A stretch of 64,000 nt of DNA, taken from positions 248,001-312,000 of the forward strand of contig NZ_VTFX01000005.1 in assembly GCF_009192775.1 (NCBI RefSeq). Direction: 5' to 3'. Under the pieces are notes generated by a model. That model was not told the DNA's origin. It ran no database searches and saw only the letters and a list, made by a program, of their open reading frames with translations. The first letter of the stretch is position 1; each line of letters opens with the position of its first letter. Source of the DNA: Arthrobacter yangruifuii. GTDB taxonomy: Bacteria; Actinomycetota; Actinomycetes; Actinomycetales; Micrococcaceae. A program made the position numbers and the translations under genes. This document shows positions 50,331 to 59,622 of this stretch, in pieces.

Positions 50331-50368
50331 TATATTGATCGAAAGTTACATGATGCCGTCAGCATAAG

Positions 50369-50390
50369 TTGCGCGTAATGTAATGCGCAA
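50369..50390. promoter_or_regulatory. inverted repeat upstream of lacI-type gene
   Basis: TTGCGC-N10-GCGCAA, perfect 6-bp arms in an AT-rich segment between the divergent genes. Different sequence from the LacI-type palindrome, so perhaps the site of another regulator. Confidence 0.4.
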
Positions 50391-50445
50391 TACTTTTTTC
50401 CAAGTCTCTAATCCGCTGCGTCTCGAAGCCCCTGAAGGACACTCC

Positions 50446-51465
50446 ATGCAGTCATCACTGCCGTCGAACCCGGTCACGCTGGCGGATCTGGCCTCCGAGG
50501 CCGAGGTTTCGCTCTCCACCGTTTCGAAAGTTCTCAACGGCAGGTCCGACGTTTCGCGGAAAACCAGAGCGAAAGTGGAGACGCTGCTTGAGGAACACGG
50601 CTACCGGCGCAAGGGCGGAGCCAAGTCGCGGCTGCTGGAACTGGTGTTCCATGAACTCGAAAGCGCCTGGGCTCTGGAGATTATCCGGGGCGTGGAAAAC
50701 ATTGCCCGGGAAAAGGGACTGAGCGTTGTCCTCACCGAGAGCGGAACGCGGCACTCGCCCTCGCCCGAATGGGTGGAAGGGGTCATCGCCCGGCGTCCAG
50801 TCGGCGTCGTGCTGGTCTTTTCCGATCTTGCCCAGGATTCGCGCAGGCAGCTTGAAGCGCGGTCCATTCCGTTTGCGATTATCGATCCTGCGGGTGATCC
50901 TGCTCCGGATGTGCCGTCCGTGGGGTCGGCGAACTGGTCCGGAGGGATGATGGCTACCCGTCATCTTCTCGATCTGGGGCATACGCGGATCGCTGCGATC
51001 ACCGGGCCCGAGGACATGATGTGCTCGCTTGCCCGGATTGACGGCTACCGTTCGGCGCTGAACGCTGCCGCGCTGCCGCTGGACAAGGACCTGATCCGGT
51101 ACGGCAACTTCCACGTCGACGGCGGCCGCGACCACGCGCTGGAGCTGCTCAGCCTTCCGGACCGTCCCACTGCGATTTTTGCCGGCAGCGACCTGCAGGC
51201 CCTTGGGGTGCTCGACGCCGCACGGCAGTTGGGCATCAGTGTTCCGGAGGAGCTTTCGATTGTGGGCTATGACGATCTGCAGGTGGCGCAGTGGTCCAGC
51301 CCTGCGCTGACCACCGTGCACCAGCCGTTGATTGAAATGGCCGAAGAGGCTGCCCGGATGGTGGTGCGTCTGTTTGAGGGGGACCAGCCGAATAACCTGC
51401 GTCTGGACCTGGCGACGTCGTTGGTGGTTCGCCAGAGCACGGCTCCAGCTCCGGTTTCCTCCTGA
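50446..51465 (+). CDS. LacI family transcriptional regulator
   Basis: 339 residues; GAAGGA before the ATG. N-terminal LacI helix-turn-helix and hinge (VTLADLASEAEVSLSTVSKV, then LNGRSDVSRKTRAKVETLLE), followed by a periplasmic-binding-like effector domain (HLLDLGHTRIAAITGPEDMM ... IVGYDDLQVAQWSSPALTTV). Divergent from the sugar importer/GH3/esterase operon and presumably its repressor, responding to a xylo-oligosaccharide or xylose. The stop is in a 17-bp tandem duplication. Confidence 0.93.
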   Translation: MQSSLPSNPVTLADLASEAEVSLSTVSKVLNGRSDVSRKTRAKVETLLEEHGYRRKGGAKSRLLELVFHELESAWALEIIRGVENIAREKGLSVVLTESGTRHSPSPEWVEGVIARRPVGVVLVFSDLAQDSRRQLEARSIPFAIIDPAGDPAPDVPSVGSANWSGGMMATRHLLDLGHTRIAAITGPEDMMCSLARIDGYRSALNAAALPLDKDLIRYGNFHVDGGRDHALELLSLPDRPTAIFAGSDLQALGVLDAARQLGISVPEELSIVGYDDLQVAQWSSPALTTVHQPLIEMAEEAARMVVRLFEGDQPNNLRLDLATSLVVRQSTAPAPVSS

Positions 51466-51488
51466 AGGCGATTTCCTCCTGAAGTCGA
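51455..51488 (+). repeat. 17-bp tandem duplication across a stop codon
   Basis: TTTCCTCCTGAAGGCGA (51455-51471) followed by the same unit with one mismatch (51472-51488). The first copy contains the TGA stop of the LacI-type gene. The rest of the gap to 51668 holds GGCCGGCTA-type repeats and no gene. Confidence 0.9.
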
Positions 51489-51668
51489 AGGCGGTCTCTA
51501 GGCCGGCTAGGCCGGCCGTGCGGGCGCACTGCAGATCTAATTACCCGGTGCCGGCGCCGGAGGCTGCAGGAGGTCGAGCTGCAGTCCGGGCCGGACCCCT
51601 AGACGTACTTGCCCGGCGCCGGCGTCTGGCTCCGGCGTGCTTACCTGGCCCTGGACAGGAGGCTGCGT

Positions 51669-53621
51669 TCAGAACGGAGGGGGTGAATCCGGTTCGTCTT
51701 GGCTTTGCCGACCTTGAGTATTTTGGTCCTGGTCTCGAGCCGGAGGTCTCGGTTCCCGATGCCCAGGTTCGAAGTGCCCTAGTTCGAGGAACGGTTCGGT
51801 CCGGTAGACCCGTCCGGTCGGGGACGTCCATTCCATCACTCCCGGTGTGGGTTGGGTGGCTTTCCAGTAGCCCAGGGTTTTGAACCGGTGGTGCCGGCGG
51901 CAGAGGTGTTCCAGGTTGCCGTGTTCGGTGTCGCCGCCTTTCGCCCAGTCGGTGGTGTGGTCGATTTCCGTGACCGCAGTACTGACCCGGCAGCCCGGAA
52001 ACCGGCAGGTCCCGTCCCGTGCCCGGAGCCAGCGGGCGAGTCCGGCGGGGACCTTCCGGCGCCGCCCGACCCCGAGGATCTCCCCGGTCTGTGGGTCTTG
52101 AGCCAGTCCGGTCCAGTGGGTGGCGTTGCGTGCGAGCCTGCGGGCTGCATCGGCACTGATCGGCCCGTAACCGTGCAGCTCGGCAGGCTGCTCATCGGCA
52201 CCGAACAGGGTCTCGGCGTTGATCAACACCATGATCTCCGCCCGAGGCAGAACACCCATGGGCCCGGACGGCTCATCCGGTTCCGTGTCACTGGCATCGG
52301 TGGGCCTGCTAGCTTTGCCAGCCTTCCCAGCCCCGCGACCGGTTCCATCGGTGCGGCTAACGCGACCGCCGGCACCGTGGGCGTTCCCGGTCCCGCCGTT
52401 GGAACCGCCGGCACGGGGTGAACCTAGGCCGCCCATGAGCAGCTGGGTCAGGATGTCGGCCCGCAGTTGGTCGGCTGTCCGCAGGTCCCCGTCAGCCTGC
52501 TCACCCCTAGCCGACGTACACAGGGCCGTGTAGATCTGCTGGGCATGTTCGGCCCGTAGATTGGCCGACAGCCAGGACATGCCGTCCTCGTCCCGTTCCA
52601 GGACCACTTTCCGTTTCTCGAACGCTGTCTGGTGCCGTTCGGGAATGGTCTCGGGATAGGTTTTCTCCCGCAGCCTGCGGGCTTTGGCGCAGAACTGTGG
52701 CCGGGTTATGCCTTCGGCTTTGGCGAGCAATTCGGCCTCGAACTCGGGAAGTTCCGCGGAGGGTATGTTCTCGCACTGATCCAGGACCACCTGCGCGTGC
52801 GCATAGGAGAAGCGTCCTTCTTCCAGTCCCGTCAGGGTGGCGGTATGGGTGGTGCAGAGCCTGCCGGCTTCGAACATCATGCCCTGCGCGGTGGTCTGCG
52901 GAACGTTCAGAATCGCAGCACATTCGGCGGCGGCGAGGCTGAACGCGAGCCCCGGACCTTCACTGCCGAAGTGCCTGCACACATCCTTGCGGAACAGTTC
53001 CTCCATATGGTTGATCGCCCGGGCCTGCTGGGCCTGCGTCCACCGGACCAAATGCGACAGACGGGCCAACACCTCACCGGTGGCGTGTTCGTCGAAGGAC
53101 TCGAGATTCGCCATCGCCAGCACCCCGGTGAAACCGTCCGGAAAACCATCAACACCGATGGCACCAGTGGCTGGATCCGCAGGCTCCGCAGGCTCCGCAG
53201 GTTCAGCGGCCGGCGAGCCCGTGGTGTCCTCTGGAACGCGTCCGGGTTCGGCGGCTGAAGCCGTTGAGCCAGGAGCGGCAGATGCGGACCCTGCTTCCGG
53301 GCCCGGGATGGGATCTGATGCGGGATTGCGACTCGGATTGGGTACATCAAAGAGGGTGGCTGGCGGCGTTGCGGCGGGATCGGTAGAGGCATAGCCGGTG
53401 TTGGTGTCGGTGTCCGTGGACGTGTCAGCGCCGGCCTGAGCACCGTCGTCGTCGGAGTCCGTGCCGTCGCCAGCGTCGTCGCTGACATCCGGAACCGCCC
53501 GATACACCGCCAGCGTGCAGGGCGTGCGCGAAGCATCCGTTTCGCCAGCGGAGCCCGTGGGCTGCAGGTCTTCGCGATGCTGTTCTTCGGTTGTCGGTTC
53601 GGTGTTTCCGAGCTGATCCAT
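51669..53621 (-). CDS. DUF222/HNH endonuclease-domain protein (13E12 repeat family)
   Basis: 650 residues. N-terminal disordered acidic/Ala/Pro segment (to about 150), a DUF222 helical region (IGVDGFPDGFTGVLAMANLE onward), a Gly/Ala/Thr linker, and a C-terminal HNH domain: RDGTCRFPGCRVSTAVTEID, then HTTDWAKGGDTEHGNLEHLC and RRHH, with Cys pairs and catalytic His. This family is present in many copies in actinobacterial genomes; its role is unknown, and some authors suspect a selfish or intron-like history. AT-rich upstream region. Confidence 0.9.
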   Translation of the reverse strand: MDQLGNTEPTTEEQHREDLQPTGSAGETDASRTPCTLAVYRAVPDVSDDAGDGTDSDDDGAQAGADTSTDTDTNTGYASTDPAATPPATLFDVPNPSRNPASDPIPGPEAGSASAAPGSTASAAEPGRVPEDTTGSPAAEPAEPAEPADPATGAIGVDGFPDGFTGVLAMANLESFDEHATGEVLARLSHLVRWTQAQQARAINHMEELFRKDVCRHFGSEGPGLAFSLAAAECAAILNVPQTTAQGMMFEAGRLCTTHTATLTGLEEGRFSYAHAQVVLDQCENIPSAELPEFEAELLAKAEGITRPQFCAKARRLREKTYPETIPERHQTAFEKRKVVLERDEDGMSWLSANLRAEHAQQIYTALCTSARGEQADGDLRTADQLRADILTQLLMGGLGSPRAGGSNGGTGNAHGAGGRVSRTDGTGRGAGKAGKASRPTDASDTEPDEPSGPMGVLPRAEIMVLINAETLFGADEQPAELHGYGPISADAARRLARNATHWTGLAQDPQTGEILGVGRRRKVPAGLARWLRARDGTCRFPGCRVSTAVTEIDHTTDWAKGGDTEHGNLEHLCRRHHRFKTLGYWKATQPTPGVMEWTSPTGRVYRTEPFLELGHFEPGHREPRPPARDQDQNTQGRQSQDEPDSPPPF

Positions 53622-53912
53622 ACCCTCAGGATTTCACCCGGCACTGACATTTCCGGCCCGAAAACAGGCCAAAAACGGCCCTCCCGAAAAGCGAAAATAC
53701 TCGTCTTTGAAACACCACTACCTAGTCGCTAAAACCGACCTCACGATCGCTCACGCACCTATAAATCAGGGGCCGGCAAACGCACCACGGACGCACCACG
53801 GTCGCCGCTTACACAGCCCAAGCAGGGAAAACGCCCCAGTAAACGAGGGAAGTCCCGGATCCAAGGTGTCCGCTAGCGAAACGGGGACGGCACCGGGCGC
53901 AGTGGCGGGCGA
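53622..53912. other. intergenic region
   Basis: About 290 bases including a short direct repeat (GCACCACGGAC / GCACCACGGTC) near 53779 and the AT-rich promoter region of the HNH gene. No gene seen. Confidence 0.3.
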
Positions 53913-54302
53913 TCAACCAGCCGGAGGAGAGAGAATCTCCACCCGGTTTCCGAACGGATCCCTGCAATGGAACCGTTCGTATCCCTCGAAAGTGTGCCGG
54001 TCCGTCCAGGACACCTCGAATCCGTGTGCCTGCAGCCGGGCACCCAGCTCCTCCAGCGCCTGGGCAGAGTCCAGTACGAGTGCGGGATGCGCCTTCTTTG
54101 CAGGAACAAACGGCGAATCAATGCCCAGATGGATTTCGGCAACCACGGCCTCCCCGTCGAACGCCCGGAACCAGCAGCCGCCCCTCCCGGCCAACGACGG
54201 CGGCTTGGGCACCTCAGTCAGCCCCAGCGCCTCGCCGTAGAATCGCCGGGCCGAATCCTCGCCGTCGGCAGGTATTGAAACCTGGACATGGTGCAACCGC
54301 AT
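53913..54302 (-). CDS. VOC family protein
   Basis: 129 residues, ATG after a G-rich ribosome site. MRLHHVQVSIPADGEDSARR then FYGEALGL is the classical glyoxalase/dioxygenase start; VAEIHLGID and the C-terminal FHCRDPFGNRVEIL with metal-ligand Glu complete the fold. Substrate unknown. It is preceded (54303-54360) by a run of nine C residues. Confidence 0.88.
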   Translation of the reverse strand: MRLHHVQVSIPADGEDSARRFYGEALGLTEVPKPPSLAGRGGCWFRAFDGEAVVAEIHLGIDSPFVPAKKAHPALVLDSAQALEELGARLQAHGFEVSWTDRHTFEGYERFHCRDPFGNRVEILSPPAG

Positions 54303-54538
54303 ATTTCCCCCCCAGATCGATATGTGGAGTGACCCCCCCCCGCAACAGGTATTCACGCCCTGTCAGCCTAGCGTTCACTGACCGGCAAACTCGGGCAATT
54401 AGCGTGGCACACGTACCTCGGTGGCCGCTGACACGGAATTCGGCCGGCTCCACGAGGCAGGTCTAGGATCGACGAGGACGAGCCCCGGTTCCGGTGGCGC
54501 GGAAAACTCTATGGGAAGTGTGACGAGGTAGCCGCCAG

Positions 54539-55357
54539 GTGGCAGACAAAACAGGACCGACGGCACTTCCCCTTCCGCTGGTGGTGGGGCACCGTGGAAA
54601 CAGCGGTTCGGCGCCGGAGAATACGGCAGCAGCATTCACCGAGGCCAGGGCCGCGGGGGCAGACATGGTTGAGACCGATGTGCGCCTGACGGCCGACGGC
54701 GAGCTCTTCCTTTTCCACGACAACACGGGCCTCCGCACCACTAACGTCGCGGAGGTGTATCCCCTGCGGGCAAAGGACCCGATCACCTCGTTTACGGCAG
54801 GAGAACTCCGGCGGCTCGATGCCGGAGGCCACGTTGGCGGGCAGTACGCAGGGGAGGGCGTGACGTTCCTGGCAGACCTGCCGGCAGCGGTGGGCTATGA
54901 CCTGGGCGTCAATCTTGAGGTCAAGGAACCCGCCAGCTCACCCGGCGTTGAACAGGCCATCGCCCGGATGCTGGCCGAACACGATGACTGGCTGCGGCTG
55001 CTCGAAACCGAGCGGGTAACGGTCAGTTCCTTCGACCCGGCGGCTGTCCGCAAGGCAGCTGACCTGGGCCTGCCGGCATGGCTGCTGGTAGGCACCGATC
55101 CGGATGCCGTGCTCCTGGACGGGCTGGATCCCCGGACTGAGGGAGTGGTCGCCGACCATACGTCCCTGTCCGACGACGGCGCGGCCGCCGTGCGGGCGGC
55201 TGGCCTTGGCCTGTGGGTCTACACGGTCAACTCACCCGCAGCCACCGCGGCGGTCCTTGCACTGGGCGTTGACGCGGTGATCACCGATTTTCCGGCAAAC
55301 CTGCGGGCAGCCCTCGGCGGAACCCGGGGACGTTCGGTGGAGCCGGCAGCCGGTTAG
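54539..55357 (+). CDS. glycerophosphodiester phosphodiesterase
   Basis: 272 residues starting GTG. Cleaves glycerophosphodiesters to glycerol 3-phosphate and alcohol. TIM-barrel GDPD motifs: VVGHRGNSGSAPENTAAAFT (catalytic His and metal Glu), GADMVETDVRLTADGELFLF, HDNTGLRTTN (second His), VNLEVKEP and WVYTVNSPAATAAVLALGVD then AVITDFP. No signal peptide, so it acts in the cytoplasm. Stop lies in a 22-bp tandem duplication. Confidence 0.93.
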   Translation: MADKTGPTALPLPLVVGHRGNSGSAPENTAAAFTEARAAGADMVETDVRLTADGELFLFHDNTGLRTTNVAEVYPLRAKDPITSFTAGELRRLDAGGHVGGQYAGEGVTFLADLPAAVGYDLGVNLEVKEPASSPGVEQAIARMLAEHDDWLRLLETERVTVSSFDPAAVRKAADLGLPAWLLVGTDPDAVLLDGLDPRTEGVVADHTSLSDDGAAAVRAAGLGLWVYTVNSPAATAAVLALGVDAVITDFPANLRAALGGTRGRSVEPAAG

Positions 55358-55398
55358 CAACTCCCGGCAGTCCCGCTAGCAACTCACGGCAGTCCCGC
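55355..55398 (+). repeat. 22-bp tandem duplication starting at a stop codon
   Basis: Copies 55355-55376 and 55377-55398 differ at one base. Each begins TAGCAACTC and ends GGCAGTCCCGC; the first TAG is the stop of the glycerophosphodiesterase gene. Confidence 0.9.
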
Positions 55399-55525
55399 CG
55401 GCAAGACAAGGCAGACTGCCGGCCCACCGGACCCCGGGAGCACCGTTGACCGGCTCGAGGGCAGGTTTCAGACTGGGAGCAGCACGTCTGCTCCAGGCTG
55501 TCCGCCACCGACCGAAGGTGCTCCC

Positions 55526-56437
55526 ATGGACAAGAACTTCCTGAACTATCCGGATTGGCAGGCCACCGCCGACACGCTGCATCTTTATCTGCAGATGGCA
55601 GGCAAGGTGAAGCTGGAGCGGAGCTATCCGGAACCGGAATGGGGCCACATCCGGATGCCGCTCACCATCCAGGGGATCGGCACCGGCATCATTCCGGGCC
55701 CGAGCAGCAACTTCGAGATTTTTTTCAACCTGCGCCAGCACCACGTGGACGTCCAGGGCAGCGACTCCCTCCGCGTCCGCCTCCAGCTCAGCGACGGCCT
55801 CAGCGTGGCGGACTTCTACGGCCAGCTGATGGGCGCACTGGACTCCATCGGGGCGCCCACCTCCATCAACACGCAACCGCAAGAATTCCATGACCCGGTT
55901 CCGTTTGATACTGACACCAAGCATTCCACCTATGACAAACACGCCGTTGAACTGTTCCTGGACAACCTGCACTTCGCGCACCGGAGCCTGGGGCAGTTCC
56001 TGGGCCCAATGCGGGGAAAGGTCTTCGCACCTTCGTACTGGTTCGGCACCATGGACCTGTCCGGCACCATTTTCAGCGGCCAGTCGGAGCCGTTCCCGGG
56101 CAACGGCGTGATTGCCGTGAACTGCTTTGACGAGAGATTCTGCGAGTTCGGCTTCTGGCCCGGGGATCCGTCCTCCGTGGAACCTGCGTTTTATGTGATG
56201 CCGTATCCCTTCCTGTCCAACATCGGAAGCTACGGAGTCATGCTGGCCCCGCAGAAGGCCCGTTTCCTCACCAAATCCAGTGAATTCATCCTGACCCTCA
56301 AGGACGCTTTCTCGTATGAGGATCCGCAGCGGGCAGTAACGGACTTCTGCCGGACGAGCTTCGACATCCTGCAGCGGATAGACCCGTGGGGAGATATCGA
56401 CTGGATCACCCAGCCGTTGACCTATGACGCTGATTGA
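55526..56437 (+). CDS. DUF5996 family protein
   Basis: 303 residues, no signal or membrane helix. Pattern: DWQATADTLHLYLQMAGKVK near the start, FNLRQHHVDVQGSDSL, VADFYGQLMGALDSIGAP, DPVPFDTDTKHSTYDKHAVE, SYWFGTMDLSGTIFSGQ and EFGFWPGDPSSVEPAFYVMP, which I recognise as DUF5996. Biochemical function unknown. It stands between the phosphodiesterase and the deoxyribose regulator with its own promoter region. Confidence 0.85.
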   Translation: MDKNFLNYPDWQATADTLHLYLQMAGKVKLERSYPEPEWGHIRMPLTIQGIGTGIIPGPSSNFEIFFNLRQHHVDVQGSDSLRVRLQLSDGLSVADFYGQLMGALDSIGAPTSINTQPQEFHDPVPFDTDTKHSTYDKHAVELFLDNLHFAHRSLGQFLGPMRGKVFAPSYWFGTMDLSGTIFSGQSEPFPGNGVIAVNCFDERFCEFGFWPGDPSSVEPAFYVMPYPFLSNIGSYGVMLAPQKARFLTKSSEFILTLKDAFSYEDPQRAVTDFCRTSFDILQRIDPWGDIDWITQPLTYDAD

Positions 56438-56563
56438 AGAACGCTGCAGCAACCGACCAGCTGCGGCCCCCTGCCATATGTGACCTGCGTTATGTGACTG
56501 GTGTCGCAAGATGGAACAATCACCTGTGAGCAACTCATTGGGGAGGGGCATAAAGGGGGCACG

Positions 56564-57517
56564 ATGGACGCGCGGGATGAACAGGCGCTTGACGCGGTCA
56601 AGCTCTATTACGGGTCCGGGCTTTCGCAGAGCGAGATTGCGCAACAGCTTGGACTCTCGCGCCCCACGGTTTCCAAGCTCATCCAGCACGGCAAGGACCG
56701 CGGCTATGTGACCATCGAGATCAATGACCCGCGGGAACAGGAATCCTCGCTGGCCACGGAACTGCGCGAGCGGTTCGGGCTGCAGGACGTGCGCCTCGCC
56801 GTCGTTCCCGGTGAGGGAGCCAGCCTGGTGGGGGAGCTCGGCAAGGTTGGAGCAGCGCTCCTGGCCGACAATGTCCGCGACGGTGACACCGTGGGGGTCA
56901 CCTGGGGCCAGACCATGCACTCCGTGGCCCGGCATCTTCAGCGCCAGGAGCGCCGCGGAGTGGAGATTATCCAGCTCAAGGGCGGCGTCTCCTACACCAC
57001 GCGGGTAACCAATGACTTCGAAACCATCACCCTGTTCTGCAACGCCTTCGGTGCGTTTGCCCGGACCCTGCCGCTGCCCGTGATTTTCGACAGCGTGGAG
57101 GTCAAGCGGCTGGTGGAAGGCGAAGAACATATCCGGCGGGTCATCGATATGGGCCGGGAATCCGACGTCGCCGTGTTCACCGTGGGTGCCATCCGGCCCG
57201 ACGCCATGCTCTTCAACCTGGGCTACCTCAGCGAGACCGAGGAGGCCGGCATCGCAGCCCATGCGGTCGGCGATATCTGCTCCCGCTTTTTCGACGACGC
57301 CGGGAATCCCTGTCTTCCGCAGCTGGACGAACGCACGGTCGGAATCACGCTGGAGGACCTCCGTGCGGTGCCCACCCGCCTCATGGTTGCCGGCGGGGAG
57401 CACAAGGTGAGCGCCATCGAAGCCGCCCTCCGTGCAGGCTTTGCGACCCATCTGGTCATCGACCAGGCTGCGGCGCGGCAGGTGCTGCAGATCTCCCGCC
57501 GACGGATCGTGTCCTAG
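56564..57517 (+). CDS. deoR: SorC/DeoR-type sugar-binding transcriptional regulator
   Basis: 317 residues; AAAGGGGG before the ATG, longer starts rejected. N-terminal helix-turn-helix (LSQSEIAQQLGLSRPTVSKL, then IQHGKDRGYV) and a SorC-family sugar-phosphate-binding domain (VGVTWGQTMHSVARHL, IIQLKGGVSY, VFTVGAIRPDAM ... GITLEDLRAVPTRLMVAGGE). Like Bacillus DeoR it probably senses deoxyribose 5-phosphate and represses the operon that follows 93 bases downstream. The gene symbol is used for role, not for the E. coli DeoR fold. Confidence 0.9.
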   Translation: MDARDEQALDAVKLYYGSGLSQSEIAQQLGLSRPTVSKLIQHGKDRGYVTIEINDPREQESSLATELRERFGLQDVRLAVVPGEGASLVGELGKVGAALLADNVRDGDTVGVTWGQTMHSVARHLQRQERRGVEIIQLKGGVSYTTRVTNDFETITLFCNAFGAFARTLPLPVIFDSVEVKRLVEGEEHIRRVIDMGRESDVAVFTVGAIRPDAMLFNLGYLSETEEAGIAAHAVGDICSRFFDDAGNPCLPQLDERTVGITLEDLRAVPTRLMVAGGEHKVSAIEAALRAGFATHLVIDQAAARQVLQISRRRIVS

Positions 57518-57551
57518 CCCGCAACGAATGGAACGTTTGTAAATATCCGGT

Positions 57552-57581
57552 TTGACATGTGTTCCGAGCCACTTCTACAGT
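57552..57581 (+). promoter_or_regulatory. deo operon promoter
   Basis: TTGACA at 57552-57557, 18-base spacer, TACAGT at 57576-57581. An AT-rich segment GAACGTTTGTAAATATCC just upstream could hold the regulator's operator. Confidence 0.65.
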
Positions 57582-57610
57582 GAGTGAAAACCCTCAATGA
57601 GGAGGCTCAC

Positions 57611-58267
57611 ATGTCGAAGATTTCGCAGCTCATCGATCACACCCTGCTTGCCCCGACGGCAACAGCAACGCAGATCGAAACCCTTGTCCAGGAAGCCGTT
57701 GAACACGAGTTCAAGACGGTGTGCGTCAACCCGGCATGGGTTGGTCTGGCCAGCCGCGCCGCCCAAGGCACACCGGTAGGCATCTGCACCGTGGTCGGTT
57801 TCCCGCTGGGTGCATCCACCACCGCCGTCAAGGTTTTCGAAACCACCGACGCCATCGCCAACGGCGCGGACGAAGTGGACATGGTCATCAACATCGGCTG
57901 GGCACTGGCCGGGCAGTGGGACGACGTCGAAGCGGAGATCCGCGCCGTCGTCGAGGCCGCACGGGGCAAGGCCCTGGTCAAGGTCATCCTGGAAACGTGC
58001 CTGCTCGACGTCGAGCAGACCGAGGAAGCCTCCCGCTGCAGCGTTGCCGCGGGGGCAGATTTCGTGAAGACCTCCACCGGCTTCTCCAAGCACGGTGCCA
58101 CCGTGGAAGCGGTCCGCATCATGCGCGAAACGGTTGGTCCGGGCCTTGGCGTGAAGGCTTCCGGCGGCGTCCGCACCGCTGAGGACCTGGCCCGCATGGT
58201 GGAGGCAGGCGCCACCCGCATCGGTGCTTCCGCCGGCGCAAGCATCCTCGCGGACAGCGCCGTCTGA
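57611..58267 (+). CDS. deoC: deoxyribose-phosphate aldolase
   Basis: 218 residues. Cleaves 2-deoxyribose 5-phosphate to glyceraldehyde 3-phosphate and acetaldehyde. Motifs: [62 protein letters not shown], the Schiff-base Lys in FVKTSTGF (K153) and the acid/base Lys in [16 protein letters not shown] before the ATG is strong. First gene of the catabolic operon; its stop overlaps the permease ATG (TGATG). Confidence 0.97.
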   Translation: MSKISQLIDHTLLAPTATATQIETLVQEAVEHEFKTVCVNPAWVGLASRAAQGTPVGICTVVGFPLGASTTAVKVFETTDAIANGADEVDMVINIGWALAGQWDDVEAEIRAVVEAARGKALVKVILETCLLDVEQTEEASRCSVAAGADFVKTSTGFSKHGATVEAVRIMRETVGPGLGVKASGGVRTAEDLARMVEAGATRIGASAGASILADSAV

Positions 58268-59622
58268 TGCTCTTCAAGACTTCCGCCGTCCAGCAGCCGG
58301 ACGGCTACCTCAGCCGTATCCCGTGGTTCCAGTTCCTGCTCATTTCGCTCTGCTTTCCGATGTGGGGCGCCGCTGCCAGCCTGAATGACATCCTCATCAC
58401 GCAGTTCAAGTCCGTGTTCACCCTCTCGGACCTGGCCACCGCGTTTGTCCAGTCGGCGTTCTACGGCGGCTACTTCATCATCGCCATTCCGGCCTCACGC
58501 ATCATCCGCCGCTTCACCTACAAGACCGGCATCCTGATCGGCCTGGGTGTCTACATCCTGGGCTGCGCGGCGTTCTTCCCCGCCTCGCACATGGCCACCT
58601 ACAGCATGTTCCTGGTGGCGCTGTTCGCCATTGCCATCGGCCTGAGCTTCCTGGAAACGGCCTGCAACACGTACTCCACCCTGCTTGGTCCCAAGCCCAC
58701 CTCCACCTGGCGCCTGAACGTCTCCCAGACCTTCACCCCCATCGGCTCCATCCTGGGCATCCTGCTGGGCAAGTACCTGGTCTTCACCGACGGGGACACC
58801 CTGGAGGCCCAGATGGAAGGCATGTCCGCGGCTGAAAAGACCGCCTTCAGCGCCGACATGCTGCAGCGCACCCTGATGCCGTACAAATACATCATCATGA
58901 TCCTCGTGGTCGTGTTCATCGTGGTGGCCCTGACGAAGTTCCCGCACTGCAAGCCGCTGCGGGACAAGACCCATGAAGCAACCGCGCGGATCGGCGAGAC
59001 GCTGGCCTACCTGGCCCGGAACAAGGAATTCCTGCGCGGCATTTTTGCCCAGTTCATGTACGTGGGCATGCAGACCGCCGTCTGGTCCTTCACCATCCGG
59101 CTGGCCCTGAACCTGGACGATTCGCTCAATGAACGCAGCGCCACCAACTACATGGCCTTCGCCTTCATTGCCTTCTTCCTGGGCAAGGTGATCGCCAACT
59201 TCCTCATTACCCGGCTGGACGTCAATGCGGTCCTGATGGGCTTCGCCGCCCTGGGCAGCCTCGCCCTGCTGTACATCATGCTGGTTCCGAACATCACCGC
59301 CGTCTGGGCAGCCATCCTGGTCTCCGGTCTCTTCGGACCCTGCTGGGCCACCATTTTCGGCCGCACGCTGGACACGATTACGGACAAGCGGCACACCGAA
59401 ACCGGCGGCGCCGTGCTGGTGATGGCCATTGTGGGCGGCGCGGTCATCCCCGTGGTCCAGGGCCTGGCCTCGGACCTGACCGGCTCCCTGCAGCTCTCCT
59501 TCATGGTCTCGCTGGTCTGCTTCCTGGCGGTCTTTATGCACTTCCGCCACCTCCGCCGCACCGAAGGCCGCTCCGCCCTGGCCGGCACCCCGGAAAGGAC
59601 CCCTGAGTATGTATCGCATTAA
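58267..59622 (+). CDS. FucP-type MFS sugar permease (deoxyribose transporter)
   Basis: 451 residues, twelve membrane helices. FucP-family features: LLISLCFPMWGAAASLNDIL, AFVQSAFYGGYFIIAIPASR, GLSFLETACNTYSTLLGP (the conserved E-x-x-x-N) and FAFIAFFLGKVIANFLITR. Characterised relatives take up fucose or 2-deoxyribose by proton symport; placed between deoC and deoxyribokinase, deoxyribose is the likely substrate. Translationally coupled to deoC and overlapping the next gene by 14 bases. Confidence 0.92.
   Translation: MLFKTSAVQQPDGYLSRIPWFQFLLISLCFPMWGAAASLNDILITQFKSVFTLSDLATAFVQSAFYGGYFIIAIPASRIIRRFTYKTGILIGLGVYILGCAAFFPASHMATYSMFLVALFAIAIGLSFLETACNTYSTLLGPKPTSTWRLNVSQTFTPIGSILGILLGKYLVFTDGDTLEAQMEGMSAAEKTAFSADMLQRTLMPYKYIIMILVVVFIVVALTKFPHCKPLRDKTHEATARIGETLAYLARNKEFLRGIFAQFMYVGMQTAVWSFTIRLALNLDDSLNERSATNYMAFAFIAFFLGKVIANFLITRLDVNAVLMGFAALGSLALLYIMLVPNITAVWAAILVSGLFGPCWATIFGRTLDTITDKRHTETGGAVLVMAIVGGAVIPVVQGLASDLTGSLQLSFMVSLVCFLAVFMHFRHLRRTEGRSALAGTPERTPEYVSH

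Noticed and set aside
51669-53621. DUF222/HNH gene as an active homing endonuclease or mobile intron
   Set aside because: No intron or inserted target is visible; the family is a common multicopy gene in actinobacteria, so it was annotated only as such.
55376-57451. 691-codon frame opposite the DUF5996 and deoR genes
   Set aside because: Antisense of recognised genes; low-information composition.
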